Source of the DNA: Nitrosopumilus adriaticus
Lineage (GTDB): Archaea > Thermoproteota > Nitrososphaeria > Nitrososphaerales > Nitrosopumilaceae
Assembly: GCF_000956175.1 (NCBI RefSeq)
Contig: NZ_CP011070.1
Coordinates: 310,001-374,000, forward strand
Length of the DNA: 64,000 nt
Direction of reading: 5' to 3'
Shown: positions 15,359-23,654 of the stretch, in pieces
Layout of the letters: each line of letters opens with the position of its first letter
How positions within the stretch are numbered: position 1 is the stretch's first letter
Notes under the pieces: model-generated
Told to the model about the DNA's origin: nothing
What the model saw: only the letters and a program-made list of their open reading frames with translations
Databases searched by the model: none
Translations under genes and position numbers: made by a program

Positions 15359-16909
15359 TTATTCAGTAGCTGCTTTGATGAATTGCCCTGGGTTTTTACC
15401 TCTTCCTTCAGGCAAATTTGTAATTCCTCCAGTTAGACTTTGAGTAACAATTCCTTTACTGGCCAAAACTTGTGCAGTCATCAGTGAAGTATTTCCAGCC
15501 ATGCATACTAGCAACGCTTTTCCTTTTGCCCCATTCAGTTCGTTATTGAGCTCTTCTGGAATTTGCTGTGTTGATAATAAATCATTGATTGTTCTTGCTT
15601 TAGGTATGGATATTTTTGTTTTATCAACCCCCAATGATCTTGCAATCATTTCTATACCTTCTTCTTTTGGAGTATATTGAGTGTGAACCCAAATAATTCT
15701 ATCATAATCATCTGCAATTGATGCAGCTTCTTGTAATGAAATTGTAATTGGAACTTGATTTTTTGATATTTGTTCAAAATTCTTCTTATATTTTCCAATC
15801 CCATCAGCTACAATTACTACAAATTTACTATGAACTCCTGAACTTACCATTTGTATCACAGAAAACAATGCTAAGGCTGTACTTTCTCCTATATCGTGAC
15901 CTTTGTCTACAAAGAACTTCAAAAGGAATTTTGCCTTTTCATAATCTATTTCGTGTTCTGCAGCAAATGTTTCAGGCTTGTAGAGTGTTAATCCTGTAGC
16001 CTTGGCTTTAGTTCTAATTCCTGCAACATCTTGTCCTGGACTAGGAAAAACAACATGTATTGATTTTTTATCATATTTTTGAGCAACATATTGACTCAAA
16101 CCTCCAGAAGTTCCCCCAGTACCAAATGAACAAACAATTTGATAATCTTCTAAGGAATCTCCATTTTCATGTAATTGTTGATCAATCTCAACACCTGTAA
16201 CTGTTCTATGAATCTCTGTGTTTAATTCATTATCATATTGTTTTGGACAAAATAAATCGTAAATTTTTGCTAGTAATCTTGCTAGATTTATGATATCTTG
16301 TTTGGCCAACAATGATTCGATCTCTTGAATATTTATGTCAAAAATTTCGGGATTAAATCCAAGCTCTGATAACTGTGAACGAATATTTCCTGCAGTTGCT
16401 TTTGCAGCTAATTCATCAGCTTTATTTTCCATTCCTGGTGCTGGGCAAATATCCATATCCAAATCCATAATTCGAATGTTTTCGTTTCTTAATTCTTTAA
16501 ACACACCTTCTTGTAATTTTCTAGATACAAGTGCAACAACATTTACTCCAATTTTTGATAATTGTCCAAGTGCAATTCCAAAGTTACCCGAAGTGGCTTC
16601 TATCACTGTTTGATTCCCTTTTAATTTTCCTGAAACAATTGCATCATGAATGATGTGAGCTGCAGCTCTTACTTTTATTGAACCGCTAAGTAATGTAGAA
16701 TCAAATTTTCCATAAATTTTTAAATTTTTATCATCAAGATCTAATTTGTAGACTTTTTTGGCGCATTCCTTCAAATCTTCTGTTAAATCAACCAATGGCG
16801 TTGGGTTTACTATTTTGCCATTTTCAAGATGGGGGATTTTATTCCATATTTGCTCTTCAAATTTCTGTAATAGTTCATTATCAATTTCATTTCTCTGATT
16901 TTCATCCAT
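15359..16909 (-). CDS. PLP-dependent cysteine synthase-like enzyme fused to a rhodanese-like domain
   Basis: A 516-residue two-domain protein. Residues about 30-390 are a fold-type II PLP enzyme (cysteine synthase / cystathionine beta-synthase superfamily): SGSIKVRAA with the likely Schiff-base Lys79, the substrate loop EATSGNFGIALG, and the PLP-phosphate loop CSFGTGGTSGG. Residues about 395-516 resemble a rhodanese domain with active-loop LLVCMAGNTSLMTAQVLASKG (candidate Cys469) and LTGGITNLPEG. The combination suggests sulfur transfer or cysteine/persulfide chemistry, but the substrate is not readable. A long insertion (about 125-225) separates the usual motifs. It is upstream of, and probably co-transcribed with, the ASCH gene. 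Confidence 0.85.
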   Translation of the reverse strand: MDENQRNEIDNELLQKFEEQIWNKIPHLENGKIVNPTPLVDLTEDLKECAKKVYKLDLDDKNLKIYGKFDSTLLSGSIKVRAAAHIIHDAIVSGKLKGNQTVIEATSGNFGIALGQLSKIGVNVVALVSRKLQEGVFKELRNENIRIMDLDMDICPAPGMENKADELAAKATAGNIRSQLSELGFNPEIFDINIQEIESLLAKQDIINLARLLAKIYDLFCPKQYDNELNTEIHRTVTGVEIDQQLHENGDSLEDYQIVCSFGTGGTSGGLSQYVAQKYDKKSIHVVFPSPGQDVAGIRTKAKATGLTLYKPETFAAEHEIDYEKAKFLLKFFVDKGHDIGESTALALFSVIQMVSSGVHSKFVVIVADGIGKYKKNFEQISKNQVPITISLQEAASIADDYDRIIWVHTQYTPKEEGIEMIARSLGVDKTKISIPKARTINDLLSTQQIPEELNNELNGAKGKALLVCMAGNTSLMTAQVLASKGIVTQSLTGGITNLPEGRGKNPGQFIKAATE

Positions 16910-16995
16910 TTTTGTTTCTCTGATTTTGCATCATTTCTAATCTCATATAAATTTCTCATAAGAAAAATAGTGTGAAATAAATTTTTGATTTTTAT

Positions 16996-18558
16996 TTACA
17001 CATCTAAAATTCTAATTACCTTGCTAGGAATATCTTTTAACCTACTTACGGCCATAGTTTTTTCATAACCTAAATGCTTTAGGTTATTTGCAATTGTGGT
17101 TGCCCTTACAGTATTGGGACCGAGGCCTAAAGATACCATGTTGATACCTAATCCTTTGAATGATTTGGTCATTAATCTAACTGCATCAGGATCTGAAGGC
17201 TCACCATCTGTTAACGTCAAAAAAATATCTGGTCTTTTTGATTGTAAAATTGGAAACATCTTATCGTACACCTCTGCTAGTGGAGTGGAACCATTAGCTA
17301 CAATTTGAGCTAATCTTTTTGCAGTAATGCTGTTCCATTTTACATTGTCTGGTTTAACTGACCAGCATACAACGGCTCTATTTTCCGTACTAAATGCATA
17401 TACTGCAAATTTTACTTTAAGATAAGATAAAACTTCACATAAAGATAGTGTTGCTTTTTTGTATTCCATTGCATCTGAAGCGATACTTGAAGAATGATCT
17501 AACAAAATCACAATTTTAGTCTTAATAGATTTTTTTACATCTGTAAAGAATGGCTCATTACCTTCAATGTAATTTTCCTCATCAAACTCATCTCCAGTTC
17601 TTAGATGTTGTTCTTTCCAACCTGTTTTCCATTCTTTAAATTTGATTTTTAATCCATTTATCAAACTCATATCGTAAATTACTGTTTCATCAACATTTTT
17701 TGTAGAAGGAATTTGAACTCCTATTGCTTCTGGATTCAATCCTTTGTTTTCTGTTTTTTTATTTTCGTCTAGTAATACCTTGTATTCATCAAATACATTC
17801 TCTCCTCTCATTATAGATGCAGGATCTATTGATCCAAAATCACCTTCTTTGTTCTTTGAAACTATCTTTAGAACTTTTAATAATTCTTCTTCAGATAATG
17901 CCATTCCCGCTTTCATAAAAGGCAAAGATATGGGAATTGTAAGAAGTGAATCAATATCTAAAATCTTAATTATTTGACTAACATTTTCCTCAAGCCATTC
18001 AGTATCATGATTTTCATCAATTGCTTTATTGACTATTTTATTTGCAAATGCTGATGCTTTTTTTATTTGCTCGAATTGGCTAGACTGAATTTCTCCTTTA
18101 ATTGCTCCAAACATAAAGTATTGATAGAATGCTTCAACTATCCTTGCTTTTCCATAAACTGAATGTAGTTGTGGCCGTGCAACAAGCATGTAGGTGTAAT
18201 TAAAGATAATCTCATCATCCATTCCTTTCCAAATTTCTCTACCTAGTTTTTCTACTCTTTGTGTTTCCAGTGTATTCAGAATAAACCCAAATGCATGATC
18301 ATTACTAAGAATTTTTTTGCAGAATTTAACCCTCATTGCTTCATACCATAATGACGTTCTAAATTGACGATATTTTTGAAAATCATTCCCAATTCTTTTT
18401 TCTAGAGGTGTTAAGATTACTTTATTTTCATTTAATCTTGTTCTTGTTTCAACCTTATCTGAAATTTCTACAATCATTTTCTCTTTTTCAGCCCATCTTC
18501 TTACAAGAAAAGTGGCAATCTCTACTATAGATTCTGTTTGAAGTTGAATTGCTTGCAT
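16996..18558 (-). CDS. VWA-domain protein (CoxE/NorD-like), partner of MoxR ATPase
   Basis: A 520-residue protein. The C-terminal von Willebrand A domain has a complete MIDAS: DHSSS (about 352-356), the Thr in NGSTPLAEV, and the Asp of LTDGEPSD. The N-terminal 300 residues are helical and charged, as in CoxE/NorD/CbbO-type proteins. These pair with MoxR AAA+ ATPases to activate or insert metal centres into partner enzymes. The gene starts immediately after the stop of the MoxR-type gene (no gap), so the two form a unit. A partner is not encoded directly beside them; AMO, 9 kb away, is only a speculative client. Confidence 0.87.
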   Translation of the reverse strand: MQAIQLQTESIVEIATFLVRRWAEKEKMIVEISDKVETRTRLNENKVILTPLEKRIGNDFQKYRQFRTSLWYEAMRVKFCKKILSNDHAFGFILNTLETQRVEKLGREIWKGMDDEIIFNYTYMLVARPQLHSVYGKARIVEAFYQYFMFGAIKGEIQSSQFEQIKKASAFANKIVNKAIDENHDTEWLEENVSQIIKILDIDSLLTIPISLPFMKAGMALSEEELLKVLKIVSKNKEGDFGSIDPASIMRGENVFDEYKVLLDENKKTENKGLNPEAIGVQIPSTKNVDETVIYDMSLINGLKIKFKEWKTGWKEQHLRTGDEFDEENYIEGNEPFFTDVKKSIKTKIVILLDHSSSIASDAMEYKKATLSLCEVLSYLKVKFAVYAFSTENRAVVCWSVKPDNVKWNSITAKRLAQIVANGSTPLAEVYDKMFPILQSKRPDIFLTLTDGEPSDPDAVRLMTKSFKGLGINMVSLGLGPNTVRATTIANNLKHLGYEKTMAVSRLKDIPSKVIRILDV

Positions 18559-19404
18559 TTAATTACCAAACATCGAAGTAATGATGTCACTTACTTTTTG
18601 ATATTCTATACTTCCCCATTGTGTGTAAACATTTCCAAAAACAAATTTTGCAGCGTCTTTTGCAGACATGCCTTTGTCTAACAATTTTGCAAAAGCAATA
18701 GTTTCTCGTAAGCTAGGTGAATAAAATAATTCTTCAACAGCAGCTGCTTGCCTTAATGTATTTGCTAATTTTATTGCCTGAATAATTTCTGATTCGTGTT
18801 CTCCAGAAATATGTTTTTTTACAATTTCTAATTCAATATCTTCTGGAGGATACTCTAATCTAATTCGTACTGGAAATCTACTTAGAATTTGAGGTGGTAA
18901 TTCTTTAGTTCCGCTATGAGTTAATGGATTTATTGTGGCAACTACAAACCAATTCTCTTTTGCTTTGATTAACTCTCCTGTAGATTCTTTTAATACGATT
19001 TGGCGTCTATCATCTAACGCTTCATCAAGTCTAAGTAAAACATCAGCTTCTGCTGCATTAATTTCATCCAAGTATAGCATATTTCCTTCTTTCATTGATT
19101 TGATCAAAACTCCTTCATCAAAGGTAACAGTTCCGTTAGTGAGAGTTTTTGATCCTACCAAATGACTCTCTCTTGTTCTGAGGCTGAAATTAATTGATTG
19201 TAGATTCACATTATTGCTCTTTGCAAAATCTCTGACAAAGGATGTTTTTCCCGTACCTTTTGGTCCAATTATTAAAACAAAAAGACCTGCTTCAAATGCC
19301 TTGTTTAGTATTTCAGTTGAATTATTCCAATCAAGATATTGAACTTGTTCCAAAGTACGTTTTGATTGATTTAAACAATATTTAATATTAGATCTATTTT
19401 CCAA
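18559..19404 (-). CDS. MoxR-family AAA+ ATPase (NorQ/CbbQ-like)
   Basis: A 281-residue AAA+ ATPase. Walker A GPKGTGKT lies at residues 47-54 and Walker B YLDEIN at 111-116. VVATINPLTHSGTKELPPQILSRF holds sensor 1 and the Arg finger region in MoxR style, and a C-terminal helical lid ends the protein. TTG start at 19404, which overlaps the 3' end of the geranylgeranyl reductase gene by 11 bp. The VWA protein follows without a gap. The pair is expected to act as a chaperone that remodels or metallates a target enzyme. Confidence 0.92.
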   Translation of the reverse strand: MENRSNIKYCLNQSKRTLEQVQYLDWNNSTEILNKAFEAGLFVLIIGPKGTGKTSFVRDFAKSNNVNLQSINFSLRTRESHLVGSKTLTNGTVTFDEGVLIKSMKEGNMLYLDEINAAEADVLLRLDEALDDRRQIVLKESTGELIKAKENWFVVATINPLTHSGTKELPPQILSRFPVRIRLEYPPEDIELEIVKKHISGEHESEIIQAIKLANTLRQAAAVEELFYSPSLRETIAFAKLLDKGMSAKDAAKFVFGNVYTQWGSIEYQKVSDIITSMFGN

Positions 19405-20851
19405 ATGCTTCTACTTTTGTAAAAGCTTCGTCTAGTCTTTGATGCAGTGTTTTATTCCATTCATCAAATCCTGATGGATCTTTTGGATAATTGTTGTAGT
19501 GCTCAACTAACCATTGATTTTCTTTAGAAGTATATCTGAGTCCATCTGCAACTGTCTTGTTCATTGCACCTCTAATTATCATTCCAATTTTTCCTAATCC
19601 TGAAAAGTCTGGGTGTTCACCTTTACTAATTGATTCAGCATCAAGTTTACCCAAAAAGTGTTTCATGCCATAACTGATTTGCTCATTAGACATTTGTTGA
19701 ATCAATCTTCTAAAGAGCTCAAGACCTGCAGTTTTGTATCCGTATTCTTTGATGTAATCTAAATTGTATTGCCATAAACCAGCTTCAGAAACATCATTTG
19801 CTTCTAATGCTTGAGCTACATTATTTCCTAAAATTGTACCTGCAATTAATGCTGGTCCTATTCCTCCTGCATCAATTGGTTTTGGCATCCATGCAGAATC
19901 ACCTACCATCATGTATCCCCCTGATACCATACAATCGTTTTGTCTTCTAACTGAAACTTGGAAAACTCCTGAATTGTTGTTAATGTCTTGTGGGTCTTCT
20001 GATAACTTTGCATTTTTGATGGCTACATTTCTTGCAAGATATTCTTTCATCAGTGATTCAACATTATCTTTCTTACCAAGTCGTTTGTTTCGTTTATCTA
20101 GCAGAGATTTTTCTACACCTAATCCAATGTTTACTTTAGTCTCTCCTTTTGGAAACACCCATCCATATCCTCCCGGTGCAATATCTTGATCTAAATGAAT
20201 AATACAATAATCTGGATCAAATTCAGTAAGATCCTTTTTTCCAGGTTCGAAATGCATGATATATCTTCCAGTTGATTCTAAATCTCTTCTGTCTATTCTC
20301 TTTTCTACTTTAGTGGAGTTTTGAAGTCCATTTCTGAGCATGGATGTTACACCTGTAGCATCGATTACAATTTTTGATGTTTTTTTAAATGGCTGTTTAG
20401 TTTTATTATCAATTCCTTGAACCCCTACTGCTTGTTGACCATCATAAATTAGTCCTGTAAGATTTATTTCATATTCAAATTCAATACCCATTTTTCTACA
20501 TCTTTCATTTTGAATTTCTGGTAATTTTTGACGATTAAGCATAAATCCATCGCCATCAAAAGGAATTGCAGTTTCTCTATCTGGTGATAATGCCATGACT
20601 CCTTTAACATCATGTTCGATTTCTGGTCTGGTCCATTCAACTTTGATTCTTTCTGACATAAAGTCTACTGCTTCTTTTGAACATGCATCTCCACATACCC
20701 ATCCAGCTAAGGATTTTCTACCGGGTAAAAATTCTGTATTTCTATCAACAACCAAAATTTTTGTATTTTGGTTTGAATAATGAGAAATTGCCTGTGCTGT
20801 AATTGTACCTGCAAGACCTCCCCCTGCAACTATAACGTCATAATCTACCAC
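19394..20851 (-). CDS. Geranylgeranyl reductase family flavoprotein
   Basis: FAD enzyme that saturates geranylgeranyl chains of archaeal ether lipids (or a related isoprenoid). The 485-residue protein begins with a dinucleotide fold, DYDVIVAGGGLAGTITAQ. It continues with SLAGWVCGDACSKEAVDFM, a family-specific Cys-containing stretch, and GYGWVFPKGETKVNIGLG, which covers the flavin. GDSAWMPKPIDAGGIGPALIAG is the second FAD motif. ATG start. Downstream genes (MoxR, VWA) overlap or abut it, so it heads a minus-strand unit. Confidence 0.92.
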   Translation of the reverse strand: MVDYDVIVAGGGLAGTITAQAISHYSNQNTKILVVDRNTEFLPGRKSLAGWVCGDACSKEAVDFMSERIKVEWTRPEIEHDVKGVMALSPDRETAIPFDGDGFMLNRQKLPEIQNERCRKMGIEFEYEINLTGLIYDGQQAVGVQGIDNKTKQPFKKTSKIVIDATGVTSMLRNGLQNSTKVEKRIDRRDLESTGRYIMHFEPGKKDLTEFDPDYCIIHLDQDIAPGGYGWVFPKGETKVNIGLGVEKSLLDKRNKRLGKKDNVESLMKEYLARNVAIKNAKLSEDPQDINNNSGVFQVSVRRQNDCMVSGGYMMVGDSAWMPKPIDAGGIGPALIAGTILGNNVAQALEANDVSEAGLWQYNLDYIKEYGYKTAGLELFRRLIQQMSNEQISYGMKHFLGKLDAESISKGEHPDFSGLGKIGMIIRGAMNKTVADGLRYTSKENQWLVEHYNNYPKDPSGFDEWNKTLHQRLDEAFTKVEAFGK

Positions 20852-20939
20852 GATAATCCGGTCCGTCTATCCGTATTTAAAATAATACCATGATGATCTG
20901 TGTCGATCTCCAAAACTTTGTTCATTATACGATTAAAAT

Positions 20940-21008
20940 GGGGTCGGTTCGTCGCGGCCTCTTCATAGCTTTAACTCAGACTGGAGCGGCTGTTATTTCC
21001 TCATTCCC
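20940..21008 (-). ncRNA. Candidate C/D-box-like small RNA
   Basis: This GC-rich island lies in a 188-bp intergenic space of otherwise AT-rich DNA. On the minus strand it reads as a C/D sRNA-like order: C-like ATGAGGA (20998-21004), D' box CTGA (20976-20979), C'-like ATGAAGA (20960-20966) and D-like CCGA (20944-20947). The ends can pair as GGG/CCC. Three of the four boxes deviate by one base from consensus, and no target was established, so this is tentative. No open reading frame of note is present. Confidence 0.35.
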
Positions 21009-21039
21009 AAACTGAATTGCCCTGTTATTCCTATTTAAT

Positions 21040-21468
21040 CTAGTTGGCAATCTGAAAAATTTCTCTAAATGTTTTGACTGTATCCTTTTTGTTGTAAATA
21101 GGTGTATGGATTTTTATTTTTATTGTGTCTTTTTCACTAATTATGATGTTTCCGTTGATTAATTCTTGTTTATCTAATCTCATATGGAATCTAGAATCAA
21201 TAGTTCTTTCTTCAATTTGGTCAATTAACTCCTTGATTTGTTGATTTGAGAGTAATTCTAAAAGTTTCATGATGAATTTTTGAGCCTGTTTTTTTACAAT
21301 TTTTGTATTTAACAAAATTATTGGATTTTCAAAATACCCTGTAGTTTCATGAACTGTAAATTCTTCTTCTTTTATTTCTAGTAAGTCATCAAATGATTGA
21401 AAAATTTTTGAAATATCTTCTGTTGCATGAACAATTACATCAATTGTTACTTCAATCTTACCAATCAT
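21040..21468 (-). CDS. RNA-binding protein related to predicted exosome subunit (COG1325-type)
   Basis: A 142-residue soluble protein that starts with IEVTIDVIVHATEDISKIFQSF, the mark of the small archaeal family annotated as a predicted exosome subunit or RNA-binding domain. FTVHETTGYFENPIILLNTKI matches the family's G-H/Y-GNPI-LL segment, and the C-terminus MRLDKQELINGNIIIS also fits. ATG start. It lies 26 bp after the eS1 gene on the same strand, so a ribosome or RNA-processing role fits the context. Confidence 0.75.
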   Translation of the reverse strand: MIGKIEVTIDVIVHATEDISKIFQSFDDLLEIKEEEFTVHETTGYFENPIILLNTKIVKKQAQKFIMKLLELLSNQQIKELIDQIEERTIDSRFHMRLDKQELINGNIIISEKDTIKIKIHTPIYNKKDTVKTFREIFQIAN

Positions 21469-21494
21469 TATTGTAAAAAACTAACTTTGGTTAC

Positions 21495-22106
21495 TTATGC
21501 TTCAAGTAACACTGTTTCTTTATCTGCAGTTCTGATGAGTTTTACTTTCTCAAGACCAACATGTCTAACTCTAATAACTTTCTTAAATGCTGCCATGACA
21601 TCTGAATTAATTTTACTATAACATGTTGCCTGAACAAATTGATCAATTGTCATTTCTGGAATTGTTTTTCTAATAATATCTTGAGCAATTAATCTAAGAG
21701 CATGCTGTCTAGATGTGTTAAGTTGTCTGTGTGTTAGAGCAAGTAATTTGATTCTAAAGATGTAACCATCTTTTGTTTTGATATCTATACTAAAGTTAAT
21801 TTTTGATGAACCACGTCTAACTAAACTACGCAAAAATTCTTTTGAATATTCATATCTCTTAAAGATCGTTGTTGCCTTGTCTCCATCAACCTTATGAATC
21901 TGGAAATATATTTTGTATTGATGTTGTGAAGGATCTCCTTTTAGAATGTCATATAGTGTTACTTCTAAAACTCGACCTACTGCGTTCTCATCATCTGTGA
22001 TTGGAACATAAGCTATTGGTACGTTGTTAAATGAATCTGGTGCATATACTGTAACCCAGCGTTTTTCTCTCCACTTGTCCTTTACTCGACCTTTTCTACG
22101 TGCCAA
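21495..22106 (-). CDS. rps3ae: Small-subunit ribosomal protein eS1 (S3Ae)
   Basis: Component of the archaeal 30S subunit. The 203-residue protein starts from TTG with the basic MARRKGRVKDKWREKRW and shows the family segments GRVLEVTLYDILKGD, QIHKVDGDKA, RSLVRRGSSKI, LLALTHRQLNTSRQHALR and IGRKT-like IIRKTIPEM. It follows serS with 40 bp spacing on the same strand. Confidence 0.96.
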   Translation of the reverse strand: MARRKGRVKDKWREKRWVTVYAPDSFNNVPIAYVPITDDENAVGRVLEVTLYDILKGDPSQHQYKIYFQIHKVDGDKATTIFKRYEYSKEFLRSLVRRGSSKINFSIDIKTKDGYIFRIKLLALTHRQLNTSRQHALRLIAQDIIRKTIPEMTIDQFVQATCYSKINSDVMAAFKKVIRVRHVGLEKVKLIRTADKETVLLEA

Positions 22107-22146
22107 TTATTATCGACCTTTGAACCCAAAATATAAGGGTATGTCA

Positions 22147-23412
22147 CTAGATCTCTTTCTGATTTCCCATGTAACTCTGTAAAACATGAGGGATTTTGAT
22201 GTGCCCATCTTTTGTTTGACCATTCTCCATTAATGCTACCAAAATTCTAGATGTGGCAATTAGTGTACTATTGAGGGTATGCACGTATTGTGTTTCCTCA
22301 TTTGTTTTGTCTCTAAATCGTATCTTCAATCTACGTGCTTGATAATCTAAACAATTTGAACAAGATACTATCTCTCTATAGGCATTTTGCCCTGACATCC
22401 ATGCTTCAATATCATATGTTTTAGCTGAAACTTTCCCCATGTCTCCAGTTGAGAGTAACATTACTCTGTATGGAATTTCTAAATTTTGATAAAATTCTTC
22501 AGCAACTGAAATCATTTTTTCATGCTCATTCCATGAATCTTCTGGTCTAGAAAATACAAATTGTTCAATTTTATCAAATTGATGTACTCTGAAAATTCCT
22601 TTTTGATCTCTTCCATGAGCACCAGCTTCTTTTCTAAAACATGGGCTTACACCTGCATATCTTAAAGGCAAATCTTTTCCCTCTATGATTTCTTTAGCAT
22701 GCATTGCAGCCATAGCATGCTCAGATGTGCCAATCATGTAGAGATCCTCTTCTTCAACTTTGTAAATTACTTCTTCAAAATCATCTGCTATAACTGCCCC
22801 TTCCATTGATTCTCGATTAATCATGTATGGTGGTTGAATTAGTGAATATTCTTTTTTTGCAAGAAAATCTAATCCATAATGAATTAATGATTGATTGAGT
22901 CTTACAAGATCATTTTTTAGATAATAAAATCTTGCACCTGCTACCTTTGCAGCTCTTTCCAAGTCCACCAAATCTAAATTTTCTGAAATATCGATATGAT
23001 CATTTATCTTGAAATCAAATTCTGGAATTTTACCCCATTTTTTCATTTCTTTATTTGCATTTTCATCTGCTCCGACTGGAACTGATTTATGAACAAGATT
23101 TGGAATTGTTAGAGCCAGTCTTGAATATGATTTTTCAATGTTTTCTTGTTCTGACTCTAGTTCTGAAAGTTTTCCTGATACATTTTTCATCTCTTCTAAA
23201 ATCAATGATGCATCTTCTCCTTTCTTTTTTTTCTGTGAAATTTCTAATGCCACTTGATTTTTCTTTTTTCTTAATTCATCTGTTTTGATGATAAATTCAC
23301 GCCTTTTTTGATCATACTCAATTAATCCATCCAAATCAAATTCCATTTCTCTAGCTTTTAGCATCTCTTGAATAATCTGGGGGTTTTCTTTGATTAATTT
23401 TGGATCTAGCAT
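22147..23412 (-). CDS. serS: Seryl-tRNA synthetase
   Basis: Class II synthetase that charges tRNA-Ser. It has the standard length of 421 residues. The N-terminal 100 residues form the long coiled-coil tRNA-binding arm. The catalytic core has GTSEHAMAAMHAKE, the motif 2 loop CFRKEAGAHGRDQKGIFRVHQF, and motif 3 LNSTLIATSRILVALMEN. Its ATG overlaps the stop of pcc1 by one base. It is the standard type, not the rare methanogen SerRS. Confidence 0.97.
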   Translation of the reverse strand: MLDPKLIKENPQIIQEMLKAREMEFDLDGLIEYDQKRREFIIKTDELRKKKNQVALEISQKKKKGEDASLILEEMKNVSGKLSELESEQENIEKSYSRLALTIPNLVHKSVPVGADENANKEMKKWGKIPEFDFKINDHIDISENLDLVDLERAAKVAGARFYYLKNDLVRLNQSLIHYGLDFLAKKEYSLIQPPYMINRESMEGAVIADDFEEVIYKVEEEDLYMIGTSEHAMAAMHAKEIIEGKDLPLRYAGVSPCFRKEAGAHGRDQKGIFRVHQFDKIEQFVFSRPEDSWNEHEKMISVAEEFYQNLEIPYRVMLLSTGDMGKVSAKTYDIEAWMSGQNAYREIVSCSNCLDYQARRLKIRFRDKTNEETQYVHTLNSTLIATSRILVALMENGQTKDGHIKIPHVLQSYMGNQKEI

Positions 23413-23654
23413 TATTCAATCACCTTTAATGCAACTTGGATATGTTCCAACACTTCATCAATTGTTCCAATAAGATGTTTCATGTTCTTCTTACTTTCAA
23501 AATTAAAAACTAGTTTGTTATCAATATTTTCAACATAAAGACTCAATCCTTCTGGAAAATCCACATTGTCAGGTTCTAGTACTTTTTTGACAGTTTGGGC
23601 TTTTTCTTGTGATATGTTATTTAGAACTAGTTGGACTTGACATGTTAACGACAT
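23412..23654 (-). CDS. pcc1: KEOPS subunit Pcc1
   Basis: Small dimerisation and tRNA-binding subunit of the KEOPS complex. Its 80 residues match the family length. The central LEPDNVDFPEGLSLYVEN corresponds to the conserved L-PDN-P motif, and FNFESKKNMKHLIGTIDEVLEHI to the C-terminal strand and helix. The gene lies between the DHH nuclease (38 bp overlap) and serS (1 bp overlap) in a tight minus-strand operon, separate from kae1 and bud32 at the left end of the window. Confidence 0.85.
   Translation of the reverse strand: MSLTCQVQLVLNNISQEKAQTVKKVLEPDNVDFPEGLSLYVENIDNKLVFNFESKKNMKHLIGTIDEVLEHIQVALKVIE

Noticed and set aside
20940-21039. A tRNA gene in the GC-rich gap after geranylgeranyl reductase
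   Set aside because: No T-arm (GTTCRA-type loop with stem) or matching acceptor stem could be found on either strand.
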